39,939 nt of DNA, from the NCBI GenBank assembly GCA_034926675.1, contig JAYFQW010000034.1, positions 1 through 39,939 of the forward strand, in the 5' to 3' direction. How positions within the stretch are numbered: position 1 is the stretch's first letter; every line of letters begins with the position of its first letter. The notes below the pieces were generated by a model. That model was not told where the DNA came from. It did no database searches and saw only the letters and a program-made list of their open reading frames with translations. Below, piece after piece: positions 24,460 through 33,540 of the stretch. The stretch is from Clostridia bacterium (lineage in GTDB: Bacteria > Bacillota > DTU025). A program made the position numbers and the translations under genes.

Positions 24460-25725
24460 CTATTCCGACAGAATCCTGCCATATATCTCTAGTAGCCGCC
24501 CTGTGTTTGTCTCTACACAGTGTGCTCTCAACGCACGCGCCCTAGCATTCTCAGAAAATGATGCCGCTAGGTCATCGTTTTGAAAGATCTCGCATACATA
24601 ATACGCTAGCATATGCGGTGCGTTTGCCTGGTACATGAAGCCTTCGCTCTCATGTGTCAGCATATCAGGTATCCCGCCAACATACGAAGCTACACAGGGA
24701 ACTCCTAATAGCATGGCCTCGCCCAGTGAATTCGGGCTATTCTCGATTGATGATGGACACACGAATACGTTTGACTTCAGGTATCGGTGACACATTTCTT
24801 GCTCGCCCAACAGTCCTGTGAAAACGACATTCTCCTCAAGCCCGTACTTTCTCATTAGTCGCCCAATGTACTTTCCATAGTAAGTCATGAGTATTCTGTC
24901 TCTTAGGGTGTCTGGTCTGGCTATATTCCGTCCGCCCACATAGATTTTGCAGTCAGGAAAACGCTGCAAGACTAGGGGCATTGCTTCTATAGCATAGTGT
25001 AGACCTTTTGCTGGATACTGACCTTGACTGACGAAAATGGAGTGCCTCTCACATTCACTGACACTCCATCTGTGTTTGTAGAACTCACTCCTCAGACTCT
25101 CATTGCACAGATGATACTGCACATTCGGATGGACCTGCTGACTCCAAGCTCTATCCCATGTAGTTCGGCCAATCACATGGTCTGACTTCGCTATTGCTTC
25201 AATCTCGTTTCTTCCTCTCGTGCGATACAGTCTCTGCAGACCAATTACGCTATCCCGCCTCAGCAGATTCCTGACTGTGAAGCCGTGAACAACTCTCCAG
25301 GGCAAATCTGCGCGGACGTGTGCTGCGATTAGGGACACTACTCCCTGAATTGAGATAACGACCTTTCTGTTCTGTCTCTCGCAGGCATTCACTGCAGCAA
25401 GTGTATGAGCCAATTCTGTTCCGTGAATATGCACAATATCAGGCCGGACCTCGTCAAGAATGGCGTCTAGGATCACATTGTTATCAATGAGTCTTCTGTC
25501 ATTGTCTCTTGCAGGCCTAAAGGCATAGTATGTGATCTTCCTTCCTTTCATCTTGGCGAAGGCACTCACGCCCTTTTGAGGAAATGCAATCGAAAGCTCA
25601 ATTCCTTCTTGATTGGCCAGCTTTTCCGATGCCCGTATCAGCCAACCACCGAACGGAGACACGGTTTCATTCATCAACAGGCTGGCTTCAGGTAGTGGAA
25701 TGTTCACGAACCACAAGACTCTCAT
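24460..25725 (-). CDS. GT4-family glycosyltransferase
   Basis: From ATG 25725 (AGAGGTGGATC upstream) the protein is 421 residues with GT-B architecture: RVLWFVNIPLPEASLL at the N-terminus, PDIVHIHGTELAHTLAA with the His-Gly-Thr acceptor loop, and a donor half with IFVSQGQYPAKGLHYAIEAM and CPSSIENSPNSLGEAMLLG, whose E-x7-E-type motif (ENSPNSLGEAM) is the nucleotide-sugar site of GT4 enzymes. Donor and acceptor cannot be told. It starts 38 bases inside the end of the polymerase gene, pointing to coupled translation. It should act on the cytoplasmic face of the membrane on a lipid-linked repeat unit. Confidence 0.85.
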   Translation of the reverse strand: MRVLWFVNIPLPEASLLMNETVSPFGGWLIRASEKLANQEGIELSIAFPQKGVSAFAKMKGRKITYYAFRPARDNDRRLIDNNVILDAILDEVRPDIVHIHGTELAHTLAAVNACERQNRKVVISIQGVVSLIAAHVRADLPWRVVHGFTVRNLLRRDSVIGLQRLYRTRGRNEIEAIAKSDHVIGRTTWDRAWSQQVHPNVQYHLCNESLRSEFYKHRWSVSECERHSIFVSQGQYPAKGLHYAIEAMPLVLQRFPDCKIYVGGRNIARPDTLRDRILMTYYGKYIGRLMRKYGLEENVVFTGLLGEQEMCHRYLKSNVFVCPSSIENSPNSLGEAMLLGVPCVASYVGGIPDMLTHESEGFMYQANAPHMLAYYVCEIFQNDDLAASFSENARARALRAHCVETNTGRLLEIYGRILSE

Positions 25726-26875
25726 GTGATCCACCTCTTGCTGCTTTAGCACCAATACCTTTGATCTCCATAAAGTACAACGGCGTTACCAAGGGAAAGA
25801 ACCATACATTCTGACCTGCAAAGGTTACGGCCAAGATGGCAAACAGCAGTCTGTCATTCTTTAGTATGCTCAATAGACGATACAGGACAAGAAAGAGCAT
25901 GATGTACCCATACCGAACGCATATCTGGCCGAAAGAATCCCATGGCGCTATGGTGATGTCTTTGTAGTACAAGTCGTAGCCGCTATTCCCCATTCCAAGA
26001 ATATATCGGCTGCCAACACTGAGGGCTTCTAGCAGTGGATCAAACCTGGTGGCGAAAGCCGCACTTCCGAATAGCTTGTACGTGTAATGGTAGATTGATG
26101 CTTCTCTTATGAAGCCGCCGAACACAGCAACAGACACGACAACCAGCAGTCTCGCTCGTCTGTCATTCTTGAAGATATCGAAAGCTATCACTGCGAAAAC
26201 GAGCAATCCCGCGGTCGACTTTGTGAGGATAATCGCAAGCGAGTAAAGAATGATTGTGAGGACGTTCCTTCTTTCAGTACACCTAACATATGAGTAGAGC
26301 CCCAGGTTCAGCAGCATCTGAAATGCACCCGGCTCCCACGCTATGCCCGCGTTTCTCCTCACAATGTCACCATCAACCAGCAGAACGTTAAAGAGAAGAG
26401 CTGTCCTATGACTAGTGTGATAGTAATGATAGACGGGCAGCCTATACACCAGGCCCGGCAAGAGAGTATAGACCAGCACCCCTATCAACGAAAGCACAGC
26501 AGCGACGAATATCGGCCTTTCAATGCAGTTCAGGTATTCATCGATTGCGTATTTCTGACTCACTACGAAACCTAACAGGAAGCAAAGCGGAAAGTACAGA
26601 TTCAGTATGCTCATCTGACCCACGGATGCTACATTTCCCAAGTCGTAAATTGAGCTCATAGCGAAAACGAGCATGAACGTGATCAGTACAGCTGTCTGAT
26701 TGAGCCTAATCCTGTTCACGTACCTAGCATTCAGCCCGACCAGCAGTAGAACCAGTGTCGCCCTTATGGGATTAGGTACCAACGGAGAGAAACTAATCAT
26801 AATCAGGATAACAGCTTCGATATGCCTACTATGAGTTCTGTTCATTATGGGGAACCTCTTTGCTTTCAATTCCAT
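25688..26875 (-). CDS. Wzy-like polysaccharide polymerase (O-antigen ligase/polymerase family)
   Basis: This 395-residue protein is very hydrophobic, with about ten membrane segments (for example AVILIMISFSPLVPN, ALVLLLVGL-type and LLVFAVIAFDIF stretches). A long external loop of about 70 residues in the middle contains YYHTSHRTALLFN and AGIAWEPGAFQMLLNLGLYS; a WEPG motif in this position is common in Wzy-type enzymes. It would join repeat units on the outer face of the membrane. Membership rests on topology, length and position between glycosyltransferases, because such polymerases have little sequence conservation. The first 15 residues may be replaced by an internal start at Met11. Confidence 0.8.
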   Translation of the reverse strand: MELKAKRFPIMNRTHSRHIEAVILIMISFSPLVPNPIRATLVLLLVGLNARYVNRIRLNQTAVLITFMLVFAMSSIYDLGNVASVGQMSILNLYFPLCFLLGFVVSQKYAIDEYLNCIERPIFVAAVLSLIGVLVYTLLPGLVYRLPVYHYYHTSHRTALLFNVLLVDGDIVRRNAGIAWEPGAFQMLLNLGLYSYVRCTERRNVLTIILYSLAIILTKSTAGLLVFAVIAFDIFKNDRRARLLVVVSVAVFGGFIREASIYHYTYKLFGSAAFATRFDPLLEALSVGSRYILGMGNSGYDLYYKDITIAPWDSFGQICVRYGYIMLFLVLYRLLSILKNDRLLFAILAVTFAGQNVWFFPLVTPLYFMEIKGIGAKAARGGSHESLVVREHSTT

Positions 26876-26947
26876 GCTGATCGCTGCGATGCTCGATACG
26901 TAGATTCTTCCTAGTGCTCCCCATGGATCACACCAGCAGACAAAGTA

Positions 26948-28183
26948 CTAGTGTTTGCCTGGCATTTCGCTCTCTATCATGCTCAGAATCCTGGCACAGG
27001 CTTTGATGTTGTTCTTCTCGCTTATGGCGAATTCTCTCGCTCGCGCTGCGAACTCGCATCTTTTTTCTCTCGTGAGGCTGAGCACTTCCACTATCTTGCT
27101 CCTCAGCGATTCCAATGAATTGTCGCCAACATAGAAGAAATGATCATCAAAGTCGTCTGGAATGCCGTCCAGTTTGTAGGCAATAACCGGATTGCCCGAC
27201 AAAAGATACTCCATGTTCTTAGACGGGAACGAGTACTTGGCAAATCCCTCTGTGTTCTGTCTCGGATTAACTAGAATAGTTGCGCTCTGCTGCAGTTTGA
27301 CTGCTTCGGTATTGGACAGCTGGCCCAGAAACCGAATCCTATCATCTTTGCTCGCACAGCATCTCACGAAGTCCTCGCAGTCTCCTCTGCCGCATATTAG
27401 CAGGCGGGTATTTGGATCGTCAATGCCAGAGAATGCTCTCACCAGATTAGTAACCCCATACTCTTTCGCTAGAGTACCCGTGTACAGAATAGTCTTGATG
27501 CTCTCTGCCTTCGGCCTCGGGCTGATAGGCATACTATCTGAGGATATACTGACAACACCTTCAACGACAATGTAGGGGCGCTGCCCTACGTTCAGGACGT
27601 ATTTCATATCCTCCGTCAGCAAAACAAATGAGTCCACATGCCTGAGATCGCGGTGGAACTCCCTCAGGTCGATTGCCTTCAGTATCTCACAGACAGCCGA
27701 CTGCTTATTTCCCAGGCGCATCAGATGAGGAAGGTCTGTGACAATCAAGCATAGGTGGATCGATGGATCTTGTTCCTTCGCGTAGACTGCGGCCTGCAGG
27801 AACGGTGTGTGTGCTGAGTATATTATAATAGCCTTCCTGGCAGTATCTCTCAATATGAACTCTCTCGTCTCTTTCCTAACGGAATTCCTTCTGGATATGT
27901 TCCGATACCCCCACAGATTGCAGAATGGCACATACTTGCACCGAACCAGGCCATCATAGGTATCCTCACATTTCCCGACGAATAAGTCCCTGTAGTCGTT
28001 GGGATAAGCCCCAACATACGGAGCAGATACTGCTTCCAGGTGAACACCATCAGCTCTCGCAAAACCATCTATCAGATTCCATTGCAGTTTGTTTGCAGCG
28101 TAACCAACTGGTCCCCTGGATTTGGCCAGGATTCTCTCTTCCGTATGCGGATCAAAAAAACCGCCTATGAAGAGGATGTTCAT
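26948..28183 (-). CDS. GT4-family glycosyltransferase
   Basis: I place the start at ATG 28183 (411 residues), giving the typical N-terminus MNILFIGGFFDPHTE; the frame is open 32 codons upstream without similarity. The donor half shows TILYTGTLAKEYGVTNLVRA, LLICGRGDCEDFV, IRFLGQLSNTEAVKLQQSA and LVNPRQNTEGFAKYSFPSK followed by NMEYLLSGNPVIAY, the standard GT-B donor-site series. The acceptor half contains AIIIYSAHTPFLQAAV. Substrate is unknown. It lies 72 bases before the polymerase start region and 460 bases after the epimerase. Confidence 0.82.
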   Translation of the reverse strand: MNILFIGGFFDPHTEERILAKSRGPVGYAANKLQWNLIDGFARADGVHLEAVSAPYVGAYPNDYRDLFVGKCEDTYDGLVRCKYVPFCNLWGYRNISRRNSVRKETREFILRDTARKAIIIYSAHTPFLQAAVYAKEQDPSIHLCLIVTDLPHLMRLGNKQSAVCEILKAIDLREFHRDLRHVDSFVLLTEDMKYVLNVGQRPYIVVEGVVSISSDSMPISPRPKAESIKTILYTGTLAKEYGVTNLVRAFSGIDDPNTRLLICGRGDCEDFVRCCASKDDRIRFLGQLSNTEAVKLQQSATILVNPRQNTEGFAKYSFPSKNMEYLLSGNPVIAYKLDGIPDDFDDHFFYVGDNSLESLRSKIVEVLSLTREKRCEFAARAREFAISEKNNIKACARILSMIESEMPGKH

Positions 28184-28644
28184 GTCCAGCAACCCCAGTC
28201 CTTCTGTAGATTGACATGTCGGATGTTGGCGCGGGTAGAGTTCCCCTTCCAAAATCGATCCATTACCATATGACCACAAACCTCACAGGATCGTAGATCT
28301 TGTTGGTGACTCCATTCTGCTCAAGTCAAGAGCTCCCGCCGACAGACTGCTGTATCTGGCCGACTCACAATGCCCTGCACTGTTCCATTCTCAGGAAAAA
28401 CATGATCAGCCCCCCAAAAGGGACGTGACACGCGGATACGACATAAGCATCGCCCTGTGACACAACGCCATCTGAGGGGCAAGGCTTGCCAGCATAAGCC
28501 CGACCACTTGCTAATCTCCAGCTTCAGATCTTCCGGTACATCCCGAGGGCCCCAGAACAGATACCGTCATACGCGCAGCAATGCTTGCCCTCTATGTCCC
28601 CGGGGTACAACTCCGACCTCAGCTGAGTAACTACAGCCCGGTAA
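28184..28644. other. Intergenic region, no gene recognised
   Basis: The 461 bases between the epimerase and the GT4 gene contain only short frames. One minus-strand scrap near 28520-28620 reads KHCCAYDGICSGALGMYRKI before a stop, but I do not recognise it. No clear terminator or promoter was found. Confidence 0.35.
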
Positions 28645-29604
28645 TCACTTCGCGGCAGGCTCTCGATACCTCAAAGATCTGGATATCCACTCGATCGTCC
28701 TGCGGAGTCCCTCCTCTAGTCCAACAGTTGCCCTGAACCCCAGGAGTCTCTGAGCGCCCGCCGTTGACGCCTGTGAGAATCGGACCTCCCCATCCCTTGC
28801 GGGAACATGGTCGATCAAGATCTCCCTGCCTAGTACAGAACATACCATCCGTGGAACATCGGCAATAGTAACCGAAAGCCCAGTGCCAATATCTACAGAC
28901 TCGCCGTTCAGTCTCTCAGCCTGTATCGCCAACACACTTGCCTTTACTACATCGTCGACAAATACGAAATCCCTGGTTTGACTGCCATCGCCGGTAACAG
29001 CGACGGGCAATCCCGCCACACCATTCCTGATGAATGCTGGAATAGCTGGCACAACTTCTCCTGCAAACGGCTGCCTTGGCCCATATACATTGAAGTACCG
29101 CAAGCATATTGTCTCGAGTCCGTAGGCGGAACAGAAGACCTTCATGTACAGTTCACCGGCCAGCTTACTAGCCCCGTATGGCGTTCTGGGCTCCAAAGCG
29201 CCGTTAGTGTCACCCTGCAGGGTTGCCGATGGATTGCCGTACACGGCAGACGAACTCGCAAACACTACGCGAGATACTCCAGCATCGCGCGCAGCCACTA
29301 GTGTGTTCAGCGTGCCAGACACGTTCACATCATGGGTTTCCACCGGATTGTTGACGGAATGCGGAACCGAGGCGATCGCGGCGAGATGATACACCGCATC
29401 GATTCCTCTGAGAGTACGCGTGAGACCGTCGATGTCTCTGATGTCTGCTTCCAGCAGTTCTATGTCTCCTAACGCGTCCAACAGATTATCACGACTGCCA
29501 GTACTGAAATTATCAATGACTCTCACACAGTATCCTTCTCGAACCAGGGCTTCAACCAAGTGCGAGCCTATGAACCCGGCGCCTCCGGTAACAGCAACGT
29601 TCAC
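28645..29604 (-). CDS. NAD-dependent UDP-sugar 4-epimerase (GalE/WbpP-like extended SDR)
   Basis: With GTG 29604 as start (AAGAAGGGGAG seven bases upstream) the protein is 319 residues and begins VNVAVTGGAGFIGSHLVEAL, the GxxGxxG NAD site. SSSAVYGNPSATL and RTPYGASKLAGELYMKVFCS supply the catalytic Ser and Tyr-x3-Lys; LRYFNVYGPRQPFAGE and GSQTRDFVFVDDV are typical of UDP-glucose/UDP-GlcNAc 4-epimerases. It would supply UDP-Gal or UDP-GalNAc, or another 4-epimer, to the transferases around it. Which hexose it uses cannot be settled from motifs alone. The frame is open to 29649. Confidence 0.88.
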   Translation of the reverse strand: MNVAVTGGAGFIGSHLVEALVREGYCVRVIDNFSTGSRDNLLDALGDIELLEADIRDIDGLTRTLRGIDAVYHLAAIASVPHSVNNPVETHDVNVSGTLNTLVAARDAGVSRVVFASSSAVYGNPSATLQGDTNGALEPRTPYGASKLAGELYMKVFCSAYGLETICLRYFNVYGPRQPFAGEVVPAIPAFIRNGVAGLPVAVTGDGSQTRDFVFVDDVVKASVLAIQAERLNGESVDIGTGLSVTIADVPRMVCSVLGREILIDHVPARDGEVRFSQASTAGAQRLLGFRATVGLEEGLRRTIEWISRSLRYREPAAK

Positions 29605-29655
29605 CAGGAATCTCCCCTTCTTCTTGGGTATGTGAACACGTCTACGCAAATGGCG

Positions 29656-29829
29656 CTACCCAAACTTGATTGGTTCAGGATCAACCTCATGATACACCCA
29701 GAATCTCGCAGGCGAGTCGTAATCCCTGTACAGCTCTTCTCCTGCTGTCCTACGGGAATCGCTTGTACCTCGCCCCAGTCCTGTTCGGGCAAGCCAAACG
29801 CACGCTCAGCCTCTTCCGGGACAATAGCC
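29656..29829 (-). other. Decayed unrecognised ORF
   Basis: Two minus-strand frames read as one peptide if shifted once: PEEAERAFGLPEQDWGEVQA then IPVGQQEKS, followed by YRDYDSPARFWVYHEVDPEP before TAG at 29658-29656. The composition looks like real protein, not antisense, but I do not know the family. The rest of the gap up to 30000 shows nothing. Confidence 0.3.
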
Positions 29830-30000
29830 TAGCACACCTGCCCTAGGCAACTCACGATAGGTTCCTTTGCCTCGGCCTGCCATGCATTTGGGTAAGTTGA
29901 CTATTCGGGCAAGTGCCTGCGCGGGTGTCCCTATCTTGCCAGTGGATGGCACTGCCAGTCAATGAGACCGGCCATCTCGCTTTCGGCGCAGGAAGGAACA

Positions 30001-30732
30001 TCACTTCCCCAGCAATTCCTTAGCTCTCATGATCGCATCTAGCGTGTCTTGCCCCAGGTTGCTGGCGATCCAGGCGGCCATTCGAGTCTTGATCCTCTGT
30101 CCAGCAGTTATCCATGAACCAGCAAAGTGGTGAACCGCATAAGTGTTGTCGGTTATCTGCCATTTTCCTTCTATTCTCGGAGGGCTAAACCACTCCCGCG
30201 GATATATGTGAACACCGTGCGTCAACACCTGGTAGTTTTCATCAGGCGTAAGGCCGTGCAATTCTCTCGAGAGGGCTGATATTGTGCAGACATTCGTGGT
30301 GATATCCATGGCCCCATTGGGCAAGATGAACGTACGCCTATCGTAGCAGTCCAGATGATCCTTAACCCAAAGGTTCCCTGGCTGAGCACCAATGACACCA
30401 GCGGGTATGTACCCGGGTTGCTCAAAACCCGAGAACGCTTCATGGCCTAAGAAGGGATGTAGCGATTTCAGCACCTCTACATCAGTGTCCATGTAGATCC
30501 CGCCATGGTGATACAGAACATGCAGTCTTGCGTAGTCGCTCACGAATGCCCACTTGCGTGCTTCGTGCGCCTGGCGACAATACTCGTTGGCTGATATGTC
30601 GAAGTTGTCCTCGTTCCACTCGACTATCTCGTACCCCGGCAGGTGTCTTTCCCAGCTGGCTATGCAATTCTGCACTAATTCTGGCTTCTTCCCCCCACCA
30701 AACCAACAACAATGAATGACCTTGGGAATCAT
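30001..30732 (-). CDS. GT32-like glycosyltransferase with DXD motif
   Basis: The 243-residue protein starts IPKVIHCCWFGGGKKPELVQ and has PGYEIVEWNEDNFDI, KWAFVSDYARLHVLYHHGGI and YMDTDVEVLKSL. The WSDYxR...GGIYxDxDV series is the signature of the Gly_transf_sug/OCH1 (GT32) family, where the DXD binds metal and the sugar nucleotide. A later GFEQPGYIPAGVIGAQPGN is common in bacterial capsule members. It has no membrane segment and should act in the cytoplasm on a lipid-linked acceptor. The start ATG at 30732 follows a short ORF by 6 bases. Confidence 0.88.
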   Translation of the reverse strand: MIPKVIHCCWFGGGKKPELVQNCIASWERHLPGYEIVEWNEDNFDISANEYCRQAHEARKWAFVSDYARLHVLYHHGGIYMDTDVEVLKSLHPFLGHEAFSGFEQPGYIPAGVIGAQPGNLWVKDHLDCYDRRTFILPNGAMDITTNVCTISALSRELHGLTPDENYQVLTHGVHIYPREWFSPPRIEGKWQITDNTYAVHHFAGSWITAGQRIKTRMAAWIASNLGQDTLDAIMRAKELLGK

Positions 30733-30738
30733 GTGCTT

Positions 30739-30921
30739 TCACACCCGTTTCACCGAGTAATAGCTACATCCGACATACTCCATGATTCTGAACAGCAAAC
30801 GCAGGCGGGTCCAGATAATGTAGGCTTCTAGTAATGGGCCAAGCTGCCTGCGCGCAGCCGCGGGTCGCACGACAAACCGACCTGCTATCGATGGCCGCAT
30901 GCTAGCGCCAGGTAGCTCCAC
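30739..30921 (-). CDS. Small ORF of unknown function, possibly a remnant
   Basis: Sixty codons (GTG 30921 or ATG 30900) end 6 bases before the GT32 gene in the same direction. The peptide is basic with a helical hydrophobic stretch (LGPLLEAYIIWTRLRLLFRI). I do not recognise it; a distant likeness to the start of lasso-peptide B2-type or other small membrane proteins is too weak to use. It may be the tail of a gene lost when the neighbouring duplicated block decayed, or a leader that couples translation to the transferase. Confidence 0.25.
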   Translation of the reverse strand: MELPGASMRPSIAGRFVVRPAAARRQLGPLLEAYIIWTRLRLLFRIMEYVGCSYYSVKRV

Positions 30922-30963
30922 ACCCTGGAACCCCGCACTTCATAAGCAAGCAAGAGGTCCGAC

Positions 30964-32843
30964 TCATGGCCGACAACGCCCTGACGGCTCAGTCACCGTC
31001 AGCCGAAGTGATGCATATTGGGTTGCCAACGAACCATTCCGAGAACCATCCTCCGGTCTCCAGTTACCCAGTACACACGATCTAAGGAAATCCACAAGTA
31101 TCTCTCGTGCTTGCTCTGGTCCCTCAGCCGCATCCAAAGCTGCCGCTATCTCACTCATGGCCACACTTGAGGTTTCCACATTCAACTCCGCATCCTTCGC
31201 CACGAATATCTTCCTGTGCTTGGTCGTGGTCGCCACTTCTTCGGTGGTCAGCATCTCCTCGAACAGTTTCTCTCCAGGGCGTACTCCGGTGTAGACAATC
31301 TCTATGTCCTTTCCGGGCTTCATGCCGGATAGACGAATGATCTCCTCTGCCAGCCGGGTTATCCTGATTGGCTCGCCCATGTCGAGACAAGTATCTCGCC
31401 GCCCTTGCCCATGGCGCCCGCCTGGATCACTAGCTGCACGGCCTCTGGTATGGTCATGAAGTACCTGGTCATGTCGAGGTGGGTCACGGCAACAGGCCCG
31501 CCTTCAGCTATCTGTTTTCGGAACATGGGCACCGCACTTCCCCGGCTGCCGAGCACATTATCGAACCTCACGGCCATGAACTTGGTCTGGCTCGCAGCCC
31601 CTATAGACTGCACCACCATCTCGGCAGCGCGCTTGCTCATACCCATCACGCTGACTGGGTTCACAGCCTTGTCGGGGGAGATCATCACGAACCGCTTCGC
31701 GCCGTGCGTGTGCGCCGCGCGGGCCACATTCTTGGTTCCGAACACGTTGTTCGTGAGCGCTTCCTCTGGGTTGGCGTCCATCAGCGGCACGTGCTTGTGC
31801 GCAGCGGCGTGGAATACCACGTCTGGATGGTGCAATCCGAATACTCTGTCTATCCTGTCAACATCGCGGATGTCCGCGATGACCGGGCACGTCTTGAGCT
31901 TGGGAAACTTGCGCCCGAGGTCGTGCTCTATCTCGAATATGCTGTTTTGCCCGTGTCCGAGAAGGACTAGCTGCCGAGGTTCGAACCTAGCCATCTGCCG
32001 ACATATCTCCGAGCCTATGGAACCGCCTGCGCCTGTGACCAGTACAGTCTGGTCGGCTAGATATGCGCTGATCTGATCCAGGTCAAGGTGCACGGGTTCA
32101 CGGCCGAGAAGATCCTCGATCTGGATGTCGCGGAGCTCCTTCACACTGACCTTGCCGTCTACAAGCTCATACATCCCGGGCAAGGTCTTGATCTTCACTT
32201 TAAGATCCCGGCACGCGTCCATAGCCTCGCGTATCACGGTCCCTGGCGCTGACGGCATCGCTACTATCGCTTCATTCACGTCATACCGCTCGATTACCTC
32301 GCCCAGCCGTCTCCTAGTGCCCAGCACCGGAAGGCTGTTTAGCACCCCTCCGCGCTTGGCGGATTCGTCGTCGATGAACCCCACGGCGGACCCGCCATTG
32401 CCATTGGATCCGCCATTCCCGCTGAACTGGCACTCCCTCGATATCTCTGCAAGCAACCTCACCCTGAACCGGCTCACTCCGACCAGGGCCACGGCCACAA
32501 GATACGATATGAGCAAGGCTCATCTGGCTAAGGCGACCGCAGGCCACGCAATCATGAGCGCTTAGTCGCAAACGTAGCCCATGGTGACGCCGGCGGTCAC
32601 TGCCATCGGATCCCGCACACTCGAGTGCCTCCATAGCCGCTGATACATCCCGAATATCGACATCACGAAAATCCTGACGGGCACCGTGGCTCACCATGCC
32701 CGTATGCACGATTCAGCCAGATCAGGAGAAACGGCAGAGTCGAACCTCACCAAGAGGCCGATGATGTCGGCCGCCATGAGGATCGCCGCCTCGGCCAGCA
32801 GATACCCGTATTGAGATATCCGCCAGGTCTTCGGAATCACCAT
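30964..32843 (-). pseudogene. Second, decayed copy of the CapD/WbpM-type UDP-GlcNAc 4,6-dehydratase
   Basis: This is a diverged paralogue of the intact gene at 33540-35414. The start context is conserved (GGGAAGGAAGTGGCATG; MVIPKTWRISQYGYLL). Lesions, read against the intact copy: in-frame TGA at 32691, TAA and TGA near 32565 and 32520 in the membrane region (SIFGMYQRLWRHSSVRDPMA reads on in frame), a deletion that removes the first Rossmann glycine motif after SNGNGGS, and a one-base loss near 31380, where EILV should continue LDMGEPIRI. The dehydratase core between 31381 and about 32400 is still well preserved (VLVTGAGGSIGSEICRQ, SPDKAVNPVSVMGMSKRA, Thr-Asp replaced by Pro-Asp). The C-terminal tail (about 31250 to 30964) differs from the intact copy. 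Confidence 0.88.
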
Positions 32844-32980
32844 GCCACTTCCTTCCCTGAGTGCGCCACAAACAGCAAACCCTATCAGAAAGCCGGAGTG
32901 GTACCTACCCATGTCGTGAATGGAGCAACTCCAGCAAGCTAGATCCAGTTCTGGGTTCAGCCAGTCAGGGCTCGATCTAG

Positions 32981-33540
32981 CTACTCGCGAGGCTTTGACT
33001 TGTCGCGTTGGTTTGAACGTGCTCTATGGTACGCCGGATGCTCGGTCACGCTCTCAACTCCGGGACCCACGTTCCTCGGGATTGCTCCCAGTATGGGCAG
33101 TCCCAGCACGGCTTCCACTTCCTCGGCCGACTTCATTAAGGTGTCGGCGAATTCCATGATGAACGCCATTCCCACTCCGACGAACACGCTCAGAACCCCG
33201 GCAGTGGCAGCGTTCAAAAGCTTGCGGGGCTTCACCGGACTGGTCGGAACGGCTGCCGGGTCTATCCGCCATATGTCCGATGTCTGCATCTGCTCGGTGA
33301 TGTGCATCCTGGGCCCGCGCCGACGCCATCTGCGTCTCGGCTTTGACGCCCTGCTTCAGCAGTTACTCCCGCATGGGGTTGGGGCTGGACACCGTGTGCC
33401 AACCACCTTAGCGACTGCCGAGTTGAGGCCAGCTTGACCTCGCGGTCCGCAACGGGCGCCAGATCCTTCTGATCTGCGCCTGCTCCTCGGCGGAAGGCTC
33501 GGGTAGCAGCGCAGCCTGCCATCTCCTCCGCCTGCGCCCC
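32981..33540 (-). pseudogene. Second, decayed copy of the Wzz/GumC-type chain-length gene
   Basis: The 3' part is readable: ITEQMQTSDIWRIDPAAVPT, then KPRKLLNAATAGVLSVFVGV and MKSAEEVEAVLGLPILGAIP, close to the C-terminus of the intact wzz gene (35487-36968). Further upstream in another frame, KAETQMASARAQ and SPNPMRE followed by a stop match EAESQMAAAQAK and TPNPIRQ of the intact gene, and AVAKVVG matches AVARVVG. About 80 residues between these blocks are missing, with frameshifts, and the 5' two thirds are absent. It precedes the decayed capD copy just as wzz precedes capD, so it is part of a duplicated block. Confidence 0.8.

Noticed and set aside
31405-32076. Long plus-strand ORFs opposite the capD copies (also 33975-34538)
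   Set aside because: They mirror the minus-strand dehydratase codons in both copies and have no family features.
1411-32693. TGA appearing in frame in csb2, the WYL regulator and the second capD, suggesting TGA recoding
   Set aside because: TGA is used as the normal stop in several intact genes here (cmr4, cmr2, csx1, fnlA, fnlB), and the second capD also has TAA and frameshifts, so independent decay is simpler than a recoded genome.
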